A DNA stretch of 64,000 nucleotides from contig NZ_FTPL01000001.1 of the NCBI RefSeq assembly GCF_900156305.1, forward strand, positions 1,257,446-1,321,445, read 5' to 3'. How positions within the stretch are numbered: the first letter of the stretch is position 1; every line of letters begins with the position of its first letter. The notes beneath the pieces are model-generated. The model searched no databases. It was not told the DNA's origin and saw nothing but the letters and a program-made list of their open reading frames with translations. The translations under genes and the position numbers were made by a program. The DNA comes from Edaphobacillus lindanitolerans. Lineage in GTDB: Bacteria > Bacillota > Bacilli > Bacillales_A > Planococcaceae. Shown one piece after another: positions 24,069 to 32,357 of this stretch.

Positions 24069-25070
24069 TCATCCCTGGAACATGAGGTAGGACGCGACCA
24101 GGTAGCCGGCGATGATGAGCAGGGACGGGACAACATACGACAGGCCGGATTTCGTCCGGCGGCGTGCGAGGGCGAACAGGATCACGGCGGACAGGGCCAT
24201 GACGACGAGCGCCGTGATGCGGTGGGACGGGTCCCCTGCGGACAGGACGGGCCCGCCGCGGTAGAACAGGTCGGCCAGGAAGATGATGAGCATGTTGAAC
24301 ATGTTCGAGCCTAGAATCCCGCCGAGCGCCAGGTTGACGTTCCGGATCTTGAGCGCAATGTAGACTGAGACGGCTTCAGGGAGGGACGTCGTCGCCGCGA
24401 TCAGGAAGCTTCCGACGAAGCTCGAGCCGAGCCCGGTGATGACGGCGATCTTGTCGCCCATGATGGACAGCACCGTCCCTGCACCCATGATCAGGACAGC
24501 CGCCAATGCGAATCCGATGACTGCTCGCTTGACGGTCACGTCTTCATTCCCTCCGGAAACGTCCCCGGCCAGTTCGGCTGCCGGGACGGACGGTTCTTCC
24601 GGCACCCTTCGGGACACCCGGCCGACGATCACCATGCCGATCGCGTAGATCGCCACGAGCACAATGGAATCCACGCCGACGCCGAGCAGCGACCAGTCGG
24701 GCCGGAACGAGAGCGACACATACGTGACCGCCATGAGGACGAGGCCCGTCCCTGCCGTGTACAGGTGGTTCCGCCCGGCTTTCTCGAACAGGTGCTGCCT
24801 GCGGTAGAACAGGTCGAAGCAGGCGAAGATGAACAGGTTGAACATATTCGAGCCGACGACGTTCCCGATGGCGATGTCCGGGTTGCCGATCAGGACGGCC
24901 GAAACGCTCGTCGTCACTTCAGGCAGGGACGTGGCGCCCGCAAGCAGGAGCGTCCCGACAAGCAGTCCGCCCATCGCGGTCTTCGTACTGAGCACATCGG
25001 CATAATTCGACAGCTTGATCGCGGCGAATACCGTCACCGCAGCGGCAAGGATGAACCAGACAAATGGCAT
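24069..25070 (-). CDS. Calcium/sodium antiporter (CaCA family, YrbG-like)
   Basis: A 333-residue membrane protein with two homologous halves. Each carries the alpha-repeat GNVVGSNMFNL (first half) or GGILGSNMFNM (second half) and a preceding ATTSLPE / ATSLPE motif. It exchanges Ca2+ (or another cation) for Na+ or H+. Start overlaps the stop of the upstream YaiI-like gene. Confidence 0.88.
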   Translation of the reverse strand: MPFVWFILAAAVTVFAAIKLSNYADVLSTKTAMGGLLVGTLLLAGATSLPEVTTSVSAVLIGNPDIAIGNVVGSNMFNLFIFACFDLFYRRQHLFEKAGRNHLYTAGTGLVLMAVTYVSLSFRPDWSLLGVGVDSIVLVAIYAIGMVIVGRVSRRVPEEPSVPAAELAGDVSGGNEDVTVKRAVIGFALAAVLIMGAGTVLSIMGDKIAVITGLGSSFVGSFLIAATTSLPEAVSVYIALKIRNVNLALGGILGSNMFNMLIIFLADLFYRGGPVLSAGDPSHRITALVVMALSAVILFALARRRTKSGLSYVVPSLLIIAGYLVASYLMFQG

Positions 25071-25522
25071 TACAACTCTTCCCTTTCCCTGCGCCCGGTG
25101 ATGAGCGCTTCCAGATTCCGTTCAAACCGCTCGTTCGCTTCGGCCTTGCGCTTTTTCGGCCCTTTCATGCGGCCCCCTGCTTCCCGGACCTTCCGGGAAA
25201 TGTACCGGCTGCCGAGCAGTGATTCAATATTGTCATCCGTATAAAGTCGGCCGTTCTGGTCGATCGGCCGTCCGCCTTTGGCGAGCACCATTGCGGCCAG
25301 ACCGTAGTCCTGGGTGACGACGATGTCGCCCTTGCCGACCCGGTTCACGAGCGAAAAGTCGACCGAATCGGCCCCTTTGGACACAATGATCGTCTCCGCC
25401 CCTTCGCGGAACATTTCATGCGCCGTGTCGCAAAGCAGGAGAACCGGAACACCGTGCCGGCCTGCCGTGCGGATCGTCTCGTTTACGACCGGACAGCCGT
25501 CCGCGTCCACCAGGATCTTCAT
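25070..25522 (-). CDS. UPF0178 (YaiI/YqxD, DUF188) family protein
   Basis: A 150-residue protein with the family pattern: ILVDADGCPV at the N-terminus, then TIIVSKGADSVDFSLVN and GDIVVTQDYGLAAMVLAKG, which place conserved acidic residues as in PIN-like nucleases. Biochemical role unknown. Overlaps the upstream P-loop kinase gene by 4 bp. Confidence 0.88.
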   Translation of the reverse strand: MKILVDADGCPVVNETIRTAGRHGVPVLLLCDTAHEMFREGAETIIVSKGADSVDFSLVNRVGKGDIVVTQDYGLAAMVLAKGGRPIDQNGRLYTDDNIESLLGSRYISRKVREAGGRMKGPKKRKAEANERFERNLEALITGRREREEL

Positions 25523-26082
25523 ATGCGTCTCCCCTTTCCGTCTGTGATCTCCAAAATGCGGTTGATCACACGCTGAACATCTTCTTCACTTTTTATAGTC
25601 AGGACATGGTCTGCTTCGTCCGGCTCCGGCTGAACTCCAGGAAAGTTCTTCATCTGACGGTCCAGCAGTCCGTCGTACGACAGACTGACCCGGAAAATAT
25701 CCGTGCTTCTTGTGCTTTCACGGATCCGCCGGCGCAGCCTGTCCTCTTCGAGATCAAAGGAAACGAGGACGGTCACAAATCCTTGGTCCTTGTAATAAGC
25801 GAGCCATCTCCTCCGCGACTCCGTTCCGAGGTTGGAGTTCGAGAGAATCAGATGGAGGCTTGTCTTGTCCACTGCATGCTCAACGATGCATTGGGTCAGG
25901 GCATGCTTGATCTCATTCGGTCCCTGCTCCGGCAGCAGCATCGGGTAATGTGTATTCAAAAATCGCGCCTGAATGTCCTGATCGATGACAACCGAGCCAG
26001 GAAGCACTTCTGCGAGCCTGTTGGCAAACGTTGTCTTGCCGCTATGGGTCATTCCGGCGGTCATCACAGCTAACCGTTCCAC
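25519..26082 (-). CDS. P-loop kinase/ATPase (zeta-toxin/AAA-kinase-like)
   Basis: A 187-residue P-loop protein: Walker A GMTHSGKT at residues 10-17, an acidic DQD near 34-36 and a basic RRRIRES lid near 120. This resembles small-molecule kinases of the Zeta/gluconate-kinase group. Substrate unknown. GTG start with GGAGTG upstream. It forms a three-gene run with the UPF0178 and antiporter genes. Confidence 0.75.
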   Translation of the reverse strand: MERLAVMTAGMTHSGKTTFANRLAEVLPGSVVIDQDIQARFLNTHYPMLLPEQGPNEIKHALTQCIVEHAVDKTSLHLILSNSNLGTESRRRWLAYYKDQGFVTVLVSFDLEEDRLRRRIRESTRSTDIFRVSLSYDGLLDRQMKNFPGVQPEPDEADHVLTIKSEEDVQRVINRILEITDGKGRRI

Positions 26083-26157
26083 AGTCCGACACTCCGATCA
26101 TCCGGTATTACTCTTAACATATCACAGCGTTCCTTCCGGTGCATAACGGGCATGCGC

Positions 26158-26163
26158 TATAAT
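26158..26163 (+). promoter_or_regulatory. -10 box directly before a start codon
   Basis: TATAAT seven bases before ATG 26170, with no ribosome binding site in between. Implies a leaderless transcript if this promoter is used. No convincing -35. Confidence 0.45.
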
Positions 26164-26169
26164 AGCCTC

Positions 26170-26877
26170 ATGATGAACCTGACCCCTGATATGAAGCGGC
26201 AACTGAATAGCTATAGCATCTACACCGGCGCGCCTGCCCATCCGCTTTTCACACTGGAATCGCTGAAAAAGGAGCCGGCGGCGGCACTTGATCTCGTGCA
26301 GGCCGTCAGCCGGACGGAAAACCGGACGATTGCGGCTTCCTTCTTCACCCGCAGGCTCGGCATGTTCACGGCGATGCAGCTGTACATGCTGATCGTCTAT
26401 GAAGAAGTGTGGGAAGGGCCGGATGAGGCGTTCCGGTTCGGTGCCGTCGAGGAGTACGGCAACCTGACCGTGAGCCAGTTCCTTGCAGGCGGCGCTTTCC
26501 GGCCGGTCGACGAAGCGGAGCGGCCGGAAGCCGTCCGGCAAATACTGAGCAGATTCGTCAAAGACGTGGCCGACGCGCTGCGCACGGTTTCCTCGGCCTC
26601 GTCGCTCACTCACTGGGAGAATATGTTCGGCTTCCTGCTTTATCATTTCCATGTCCTGCTGTCCGATCCTTACCAACGGGAGGAAACACAGGCGGTGCTT
26701 GATCTCCTGAAGGATGACCGGACATGGGATGGCCTTGCCAAGGAATCGCTCTTCGCCCGCTACCTCCGCGGACAGCAGCCGTCCGCTCTCCTGAATACGA
26801 CCGTCCGGACGACCTGCTGCCATTCCAAGGACGTGCCGGGACTCATGCAGTGCGGGTATTGCCCGCTGAAAAAGTAA
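26170..26877 (+). CDS. FhuF-like ferric-reductase family protein
   Basis: About 235 residues. The C-terminal RTTCCHSKDVPGLMQCGYCP holds the C-C-x10-C-x2-C ligand pattern for a [2Fe-2S] cluster seen in FhuF-type siderophore-iron reductases and related IucA/IucC C-terminal-domain proteins. The rest is helical. It probably reduces ferric siderophores in the cytoplasm. No ribosome binding site precedes either ATG (26170 or 26173), whereas a TATAAT lies just upstream, so translation may be leaderless. Convergent with the persulfide operon and ended by a bidirectional terminator. Confidence 0.75.
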   Translation: MMNLTPDMKRQLNSYSIYTGAPAHPLFTLESLKKEPAAALDLVQAVSRTENRTIAASFFTRRLGMFTAMQLYMLIVYEEVWEGPDEAFRFGAVEEYGNLTVSQFLAGGAFRPVDEAERPEAVRQILSRFVKDVADALRTVSSASSLTHWENMFGFLLYHFHVLLSDPYQREETQAVLDLLKDDRTWDGLAKESLFARYLRGQQPSALLNTTVRTTCCHSKDVPGLMQCGYCPLKK

Positions 26878-26884
26878 ACACTGA

Positions 26885-26930
26885 AACGGGGCTGTCCTGA
26901 TCAAAGGACAGCCCCGTTGTTGCACTTTTT
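26885..26930. terminator. Bidirectional rho-independent terminator
   Basis: AACGGGGCTGTCC (26885-26897) pairs with GGACAGCCCCGTT (26906-26918). Separates the FhuF-like gene from the persulfide operon. Confidence 0.8.
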
Positions 26931-27483
26931 ATTCGACCGGTCCGTCCCAGTCGCCCATGCCCGGCGCGACACGGGTGACATTGTCCCGGCCCGCTGCTTC
27001 CAGCGCCTCATATGCCCGGCCGGCCCGGCCGCCCGAACGGCAGATCACATAGACATCGCCCGTTTCGGGAATCTCCGCCAGGCGGTCATCGATCTGGCCG
27101 AGCGGGATATTGACGGCACCCGGTGCGTGTCCGGCTTCGAACTCATCCGGTTCGCGTACGTCGATCAGCGTGACTCCGTCTTGCCCGGCCACTTCCAAGT
27201 ATTCTTCATTCGTGATGGTCTTCATTTCTGTTGTCTCTCCTTTTTCAGGGGCGGACCCTTTTTTGATGTAGTGTGTGAGGACTCCGTTCTCCTCAATGAG
27301 TTCCAAATATTCCTGTCCCGTTGTTTTTGCCCACATCGGAAGATCTGCGATGGACCCGCGGTCGGTCACGATCACTTCCAGCACCTCTCCCGGCGCCAGA
27401 TCCTCCATCGCTTTTTTCGTCCGGACGACCGGCATCGGGCACGATAGCCCTTTAGCGTCCAATGTCCTCGTCACATTATACAT
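26929..27483 (-). CDS. TusA-rhodanese fusion sulfurtransferase (CstA-like)
   Basis: A 184-residue fusion. Residues 1-75 are a TusA domain with the sulfur-accepting C15 in GLSCPMP; residues 85-184 are a rhodanese domain with active-site C148 in VICRSGGRAGR. It would accept and relay persulfide sulfur. I start at 27483 because GGAGGG precedes it by ten bases. Last gene of the CstR-type operon; its role parallels the multidomain CstA of Staphylococcus, though the domain order differs. Confidence 0.88.
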   Translation of the reverse strand: MYNVTRTLDAKGLSCPMPVVRTKKAMEDLAPGEVLEVIVTDRGSIADLPMWAKTTGQEYLELIEENGVLTHYIKKGSAPEKGETTEMKTITNEEYLEVAGQDGVTLIDVREPDEFEAGHAPGAVNIPLGQIDDRLAEIPETGDVYVICRSGGRAGRAYEALEAAGRDNVTRVAPGMGDWDGPVE

Positions 27484-27541
27484 GAAATCTATTCCCTCCA
27501 GATCGTCTGCTGAATCCATTTTAACCTTGGCATGCTGTATA

Positions 27542-27931
27542 TCAGAATGTCAGAGTCATGTCGGCATCCTTCGCGCTTCCGAGGAAGGTGACGGCACCGC
27601 CGACCTCCGTTCCGTCGACAAAGTCTTCTTTCTGGAGGCCCATGACGTCCATCGTCATCTGGCATGCGATGAACTTCACGCCCAATTCCTGCGACATGGC
27701 CACCAGTTCGCCGATGGAAGGCACATTCGCTTTCTGGAACCCTTCTGCAAAATGCTCTTTTCCTTCAGGCATCGGCAGGGCGTTCATGCCCTGCCGGTGG
27801 ATGAGGTTGAGTCCTTCAAAAGTGAAGAAGATCTCCACTTCTCCGTCTGTTGCTGCGGCTGCCGTCGCGATGTTGAATACTTTGTAGGCGTCAAACAAAC
27901 CGCCGTTTGCAGCGATGATGGCTACTTTCAT
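27542..27931 (-). CDS. DsrE/DsrF-like family protein
   Basis: A 129-residue DsrE-fold protein (MKVAIIAANGGLFDAYKVFNIATAAAATD ... VKFIACQMTMDVMGL). C in IACQMT is the conserved sulfur-carrying Cys of this subgroup. Probably shuttles persulfide within the operon. Start at 27931 follows GGAGGAAT; the longer frame lacks a ribosome binding site. Confidence 0.85.
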   Translation of the reverse strand: MKVAIIAANGGLFDAYKVFNIATAAAATDGEVEIFFTFEGLNLIHRQGMNALPMPEGKEHFAEGFQKANVPSIGELVAMSQELGVKFIACQMTMDVMGLQKEDFVDGTEVGGAVTFLGSAKDADMTLTF

Positions 27932-28013
27932 TGTTGGTATTCCTCCGATTTCAATCTTAATCCCCACTTTACGGGCAGGGGTATTTATTCATCCAAAAAA
28001 ATATAGCTTCCTC

Positions 28014-28817
28014 TCAGAACAACTGAACAAACAGATCGCGCCAAATATTAACGGCCGTGGCGGCAATCAGGACGGCGAGCAGCCATTTCAATATCTTCGT
28101 GTTCATCTTCTGTCCGGCCTTGGCGCCGAGGGGAGCCGCGATGAGGCTTGCCACGATCATGATCACCGAAGGCCAGAGAAGCACCTGGCCCGTGAACACC
28201 TTGCCTGCCGTTGAGCCGATTGAAGAAATGAGCGTGACCGCGAGTGAGGTGGCAATCGTCATGCGGGTCGGAATATTGAGGACCGTCAGCATGATCGGGA
28301 CGAGCAGGAACGAGCCTGCCGCTCCGACAATCCCGGCCCCGACGCCGACGATGAACGCAAGCACGGCGGCCAGCGGGACGGAAAAATGAACATCCTCTTC
28401 CCGGGCATCCGGAACTTCCTTTTTCGGGATGAACATCATGACGGCCGCAGTCGCGGCCAGGACTCCGTAAACGACATTCACGGTCAGCTCGCTCATCCCG
28501 GAGGAGCCGAACCCTCCGGCAAAACTGCCGGCAAGGACGGCAAGTCCCATCGCGGCGATGAGTTTCTTGTTCAGATAACCGCTTCCCCGGTAAGCCCAGA
28601 CTCCGCCGATCGTCGCAAAGATCACCTGGACCGCGCTGATCCCCGCCACTTCATGGGCCGTGAACGCGGCAAAGCCGAGCATCGGCGGGATGTACAGCAG
28701 CATCGGATATTTGATGATCGAGCCGCCGATTCCGACCATCCCCGAAATGAACGACCCCGCGAAGCCGATGGCGAAAAGGGTGAGAATGAATGGCAGGGTC
28801 AGTTCGGACCCGCTCAT
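28014..28817 (-). CDS. TauE/SafE-family sulfite/sulfur-anion exporter
   Basis: A 267-residue, about eight-helix protein of the TauE/SafE (DUF81) family, with GMVGIGGSIIKYPMLLYI near the N-terminus and the matching GVGAGIVGAAGSFLLVPIML repeat in the second half. In CstR operons such proteins export sulfite or thiosulfate made by persulfide oxidation. Overlaps the rhodanese stop by 4 bp. Confidence 0.88.
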   Translation of the reverse strand: MSGSELTLPFILTLFAIGFAGSFISGMVGIGGSIIKYPMLLYIPPMLGFAAFTAHEVAGISAVQVIFATIGGVWAYRGSGYLNKKLIAAMGLAVLAGSFAGGFGSSGMSELTVNVVYGVLAATAAVMMFIPKKEVPDAREEDVHFSVPLAAVLAFIVGVGAGIVGAAGSFLLVPIMLTVLNIPTRMTIATSLAVTLISSIGSTAGKVFTGQVLLWPSVIMIVASLIAAPLGAKAGQKMNTKILKWLLAVLIAATAVNIWRDLFVQLF

Positions 28818-29167
28818 CCGTTCCAGGCTCCCATGCCGCCCCGGACGTTCGTCACTCGATCAAATCCCGCTTTTTTCAGCAGGCGTGCGGCCTGCGCGCT
28901 TCTCATCCCGCTCTGGCAGATGACGACCGCCTCTTTCGACTTGTCGAGTGAAGCCTGTTTCGCCTGCAGCGTGTTCAACGGGATATTTTTGAACTCCTTG
29001 ATATGCCGGCCCTTGTATTCAGCAGGGGTCCGGACGTCAATGAACTGCTTGTCCTTGTCTCCGAGCATCTCCTTCAATCCGTCCGCGTCCACTGTCCGGA
29101 TGCCCTTCGCCGGCATGAGCCGCCAGGCGAAGAACAGGACAATGGCCGCGATGATGATCCATTCCAT
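28814..29167 (-). CDS. Membrane-anchored rhodanese
   Basis: A 117-residue protein: one N-terminal membrane helix (residues 3-17) and a single rhodanese domain with active-site C84 in VICQSGMRS. Start at 29167, after GGAAGGAAGCGGAG; a longer frame would overlap cstR. Probably tethers sulfur transfer to the membrane next to the exporter. Confidence 0.9.
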   Translation of the reverse strand: MEWIIIAAIVLFFAWRLMPAKGIRTVDADGLKEMLGDKDKQFIDVRTPAEYKGRHIKEFKNIPLNTLQAKQASLDKSKEAVVICQSGMRSAQAARLLKKAGFDRVTNVRGGMGAWNG

Positions 29168-29186
29168 TTTCTCCGCTTCCTTCCGA

Positions 29187-29447
29187 TTAATTCGATTTGA
29201 CGAGCAGCTCGATCGCTTCCTGGACATGAGCGCTCGTGTCTTCGCCCGATTCGATGCTTTCCCGTACGCATGCCTCGAGATTGGTGCTGACGACGACACC
29301 GATCGTCCGGTCAAGCGCGCTCTTGACCGCCCGGAGCTGCATGACCACGTCCCGGCAATCCCGCTCTTCTTCCATCATCTGCAGCACGCCCTTGACCTGG
29401 CCCTCGATGCGCCGCATGCGGTTTTTCACTTTTTGATCGTAGTCCAT
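29187..29447 (-). CDS. cstR: CstR persulfide-sensing repressor (CsoR family)
   Basis: An 86-residue all-helical CsoR/RcnR-family repressor. C31 and C60 match the two thiols of CstR that form a tetrasulfide bridge. The His that CsoR uses for Cu(I) is replaced by N (STNLEAC), so this is a persulfide rather than copper sensor. It would repress the operon by binding the GC-tract operators at 30917-30955 and release when persulfides rise. Confidence 0.92.
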   Translation of the reverse strand: MDYDQKVKNRMRRIEGQVKGVLQMMEEERDCRDVVMQLRAVKSALDRTIGVVVSTNLEACVRESIESGEDTSAHVQEAIELLVKSN

Positions 29448-29486
29448 CGTTCCCGCTCCTTTTCGGACCGGAAACCCGGCCCCGTT

Positions 29487-30890
29487 TTACTTCACTATAG
29501 CATGGCCGGCACGTTCATACGCATTGAAACCGCCGGCCAGATGTTCCACATCACTGAACCCGCGCGCTTTCAGGATGCTCGCCGCAATAGCGGAACGGGC
29601 TCCGCTCTGGCAATGGACCAACAGTCTGCGGTCTACGGGCAGTTGTTCCGTCCGGAGATGTCCGAGGAAATGATGGGCGGCCCCGGGCATGCGGCCGGAA
29701 GCCCATTCCGAGTCGTTCCGGACGTCCAGGACATACACGCCGTCTTCTTTTCCTTCTCTAACAAAATCATCGGGCGAAAGAGCGACGTATGTGTCTGTTT
29801 CACTTCCGGAAAGGGCAGTCTCCGGCCGGACAAAAGCTTTGATATGGTCCAGATGAATCGACTCCAGCGCTTTCCGGACCGAATCTTCTTTGCCCTCTTC
29901 TGCAATCAGGACAAGTGGTTCGTCATAGCGGATCAGCCACCCGGCCCAGTTCGTGAATGATTTATTGAATGGAATGTTGATTGAGCCTTTGACCAGGGCT
30001 TTTTCCGCTATTTGCGCAGGACGGGTATCCAGCACAACGGTCTGTTCATCCGCCCTGAGCTCGTTGAACCGTTCCGGGCTTTCCAACAGCGGAACGGGAC
30101 CCCCGCCGAGAAGTTCCGGGCCTTCCTTGTTCACTTTCTTCATCATGGCGAAATAGGACGGTGCTTCGGGCTGGCCGTCGAGCAGACGGCGGACGAATGC
30201 TTCCTCGTCATCTTCCTTCATTGCCCAGTTCATCTGCTTTTCATAGCCGACTGTTGAAAGCGGCACCGCACCGAGCGATTTTCCGCATGCCGATCCGGCT
30301 CCATGGCCCGGCCAGACGATCAGATGGTCCGGCAATGCCTTGAACGATTTTACGGAACGGAACATCTGGCGGGCCCCCTGCTCTGCCGTATCCGCGATTC
30401 CCGCCGCTTTCTCCAGAAGATCGGGCCGGCCCACGTCACCGACAAACACAAAGTCACCCGTAAAGATCCCCATCGGTTCATTGGCTCCCCCGCCCTTGTC
30501 GGTCAGGATGTACGAAATACTTTCCGGGGTATGTCCCGGTGTATGGAGAACAGCGAATTCAATATTCCCGATCGAGAATGTGTCTCCGTCTTTCAGCAAG
30601 ACGGCATCGACTGCATCGGTGTACGTGTAGCGCCAATCGTCGCCGCCCTCATCCGACAGGTACAAGGTTGCCCCAAGGTCATGGGCCAGCTGGCGTGCGC
30701 CCGATGTGAAGTCTGCATGGATATGGGTTTCCGCGGCAGCCGTAATCTTCAGCCCTTCCTTCTGCGCCTTGGAGATGATGGCCTCCGAGTGCCGTGGCGG
30801 GTCGATCACGATGGCTTCTCCGGTGCGCTGACAGCCTACGAGATAAGCGTATTGTGCCAGATGCTCATCAAAAAATGATTGAAAAAACAT
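29487..30890 (-). CDS. cstB: Persulfide dioxygenase-rhodanese fusion (CstB)
   Basis: A 467-residue protein in the CstB layout: an ETHE1-like metallo-beta-lactamase domain (THIHADF with H56, H58, D60; later HTPGHTPES, GDFVFVGDVGRPD), a degenerate middle rhodanese-like domain without active Cys, and a C-terminal rhodanese with VHCQSGARS. It oxidises persulfides to sulfite and couples this to thiosulfate formation. First gene of the operon, directly downstream of two CstR-type operators. Confidence 0.92.
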   Translation of the reverse strand: MFFQSFFDEHLAQYAYLVGCQRTGEAIVIDPPRHSEAIISKAQKEGLKITAAAETHIHADFTSGARQLAHDLGATLYLSDEGGDDWRYTYTDAVDAVLLKDGDTFSIGNIEFAVLHTPGHTPESISYILTDKGGGANEPMGIFTGDFVFVGDVGRPDLLEKAAGIADTAEQGARQMFRSVKSFKALPDHLIVWPGHGAGSACGKSLGAVPLSTVGYEKQMNWAMKEDDEEAFVRRLLDGQPEAPSYFAMMKKVNKEGPELLGGGPVPLLESPERFNELRADEQTVVLDTRPAQIAEKALVKGSINIPFNKSFTNWAGWLIRYDEPLVLIAEEGKEDSVRKALESIHLDHIKAFVRPETALSGSETDTYVALSPDDFVREGKEDGVYVLDVRNDSEWASGRMPGAAHHFLGHLRTEQLPVDRRLLVHCQSGARSAIAASILKARGFSDVEHLAGGFNAYERAGHAIVK

Positions 30891-30916
30891 TGATTCCTTC
30901 CTCCTTCACGGTCTTT

Positions 30917-30932
30917 ATACCCCATTGGGTAT
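30917..30932. promoter_or_regulatory. CstR operator 1
   Basis: ATACCCC-ATT-GGGTAT, a G/C-tract inverted repeat of the kind bound by CsoR/CstR repressors, overlapping the -10 region (TATAAA on the minus strand) of the cst operon. Confidence 0.75.
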
Positions 30933-30940
30933 ATCCAATT

Positions 30941-30955
30941 TACCACCCGGGGTAT
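30941..30955. promoter_or_regulatory. CstR operator 2
   Basis: TACCACCCGGGGTAT, an imperfect second copy 24 bp upstream of operator 1, which would allow two CstR tetramers to bind side by side. Confidence 0.6.
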
Positions 30956-30998
30956 CCATCCGTCAACCCCCCTGCCTTTTGAACCCATGAACCCACGC

Positions 30999-31028
30999 AA
31001 AAACCGGAACCCTGAATCAGGATTCCGG
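30999..31028 (-). terminator. Rho-independent terminator
   Basis: Minus strand: CCGGAA-TCCTGATTCAGGG-TTCCGG followed by TTTTT. Ends the MBL-fold hydrolase transcript. Confidence 0.75.
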
Positions 31029-31036
31029 CCGTTCTC

Positions 31037-31906
31037 TTATGAGTCGCTGCCGTCAACATACTTTCCATGATCGGGTATGGCCAGTTCCCGGAAGTTGGCG
31101 GCCAGACGGCCCAGATGCTCCTGGAGATATTCCCCGCTCACCGGGATGCCGTGCCCGGTGAGCGCAACTTTCGGCTGCAGCATGGCGAGTGCCTTCACCG
31201 ATTGCTCCGCCGATTCCCAGTCCGGTGTCAGGTAAACCGGCGGGCCGCTGACTTCGAGTTCCTGGGTCATCACTTTGTACATGGCGTCCTGCTTGACCGT
31301 GACGAACGCGTCCCCGGCGATGAGGGCGCCGTCCGATTCCCGGAACAGCGACACATGTCCCTCGGAGTGCCCCGGTGTATGAAGCCAGCGCCAGCCCGGC
31401 ATGCCGGGAACCGTTCCGTCAGCCGGCAGCTCATGCGCCCGTTCCCCGATGTCGATCGCTTCGGTCGGGAACAGCTTGGACATCTTGGCGATCATGCCGC
31501 CCTCCACCGTCATGTCCGGATCCGGGTAGTCCCGCTTTCCGGTGATGTACGGAATTTCAAGGAGATGGGCATAAACCGGGACGTCCCACTTTTCAAGCAC
31601 ATCGATCAGGCCGCCAATATGGTCAAAATGCGCGTGCGTCAGGATGATGGACTGAGGCGGGTTGTTTTCACCGAACCGCCGTTCCGCTTCCTCGATGATT
31701 TTGTCTCCGGATTTCGGCATGCCCGCGTCGATCAGCACCCATTCATTGCCGTGGCCCGGCTTTCCGTAAAAGATGACGTTGACGATCTGGATCGTGAAGC
31801 TGTACAGGTCCCCGCCCATCGGAATGCCGTCGCCGCTGTTCACCGATGTGATTGGCTGCAGGCGCTCAGTGGACGAACTTCTCTCCATGTTGCCATGGTC
31901 CTCCAT
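31037..31906 (-). CDS. Metallo-beta-lactamase-fold hydrolase
   Basis: A 289-residue MBL-fold enzyme: HAHFDHIGG gives the H-x-H-x-D-H metal site, then HTPGHSEGH, GDAF and a late GHG supply the remaining ligands. Resembles GloB-like/lactonase-type hydrolases; substrate unknown. ATG 31906 follows GGGAGGG. Separate from the cst operon (own terminator), though it also handles the general MBL chemistry. Confidence 0.85.
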   Translation of the reverse strand: MEDHGNMERSSSTERLQPITSVNSGDGIPMGGDLYSFTIQIVNVIFYGKPGHGNEWVLIDAGMPKSGDKIIEEAERRFGENNPPQSIILTHAHFDHIGGLIDVLEKWDVPVYAHLLEIPYITGKRDYPDPDMTVEGGMIAKMSKLFPTEAIDIGERAHELPADGTVPGMPGWRWLHTPGHSEGHVSLFRESDGALIAGDAFVTVKQDAMYKVMTQELEVSGPPVYLTPDWESAEQSVKALAMLQPKVALTGHGIPVSGEYLQEHLGRLAANFRELAIPDHGKYVDGSDS

Positions 31907-31965
31907 ATCGATTCCCTCCCGTTTAATCACTCTTTTCCTTCTTTCCCGATTTTCAGGGAATCACA

Positions 31966-32241
31966 CTACCTTTCCCGATATGCGCGGATCGACAGCTTGG
32001 TCGATACGTAAAACGAAACGGCTGCCGCCCCGTAGAGCGTTCCCATGAACAGACCGGCCGGAAGGTCTTTCGGATGGCTGATGAACACCGAAATCAGCAG
32101 CCCGAGGGCCACGGCAACCGTCGGGACAACCGCCGGCGGGATACGGAATGCGTATTTGAGAAGCTGCGTACCGATCAGCACGAGCGGAACGGCCAGGAAT
32201 ACGTCCCAAATATTCGTCGTAATATGCGGAAATTCCGTCAC
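31966..32241 (-). CDS. Small three-helix membrane protein
   Basis: A 91-residue protein with three hydrophobic helices (DVFLAVPLVLIGTQLLKYAF, AVVPTVAVALGLLISVFI, AGLFMGTLYGAAAVSFYV). Family not recognised. I start at GTG 32241 because AAGGAGGG lies seven bases upstream; a TTG further out has none. Same strand as the MBL gene, probably co-transcribed. Confidence 0.65.
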   Translation of the reverse strand: MTEFPHITTNIWDVFLAVPLVLIGTQLLKYAFRIPPAVVPTVAVALGLLISVFISHPKDLPAGLFMGTLYGAAAVSFYVSTKLSIRAYRER

Positions 32242-32315
32242 GGATTTTCCCTCCTCCTTCTGCGGAACAGCCGGTTTGACGGTCAGTATGGACAAAAGCA
32301 GCAGGCATTAGGCAC

Positions 32316-32348
32316 AAAAAACCGGCGGGAGCTTCCGTCCCCGCCGGT
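32316..32348 (-). terminator. Rho-independent terminator
   Basis: Minus strand: ACCGGCGGGG...CCCGCCGGT followed by TTTTTT. Ends the lipoprotein gene transcript. Confidence 0.8.
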
Positions 32349-32357
32349 TTCCGGTGT

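Noticed and set aside
29187..29447. Copper sensor CsoR
   Set aside because: The Cu-ligand His is replaced by Asn and the gene sits in a persulfide operon; C31/C60 fit CstR.
28386..29960. 524-codon plus-strand frame across the cst genes
   Set aside because: Crosses several real minus-strand genes with clear motifs; no ribosome binding site or domain.
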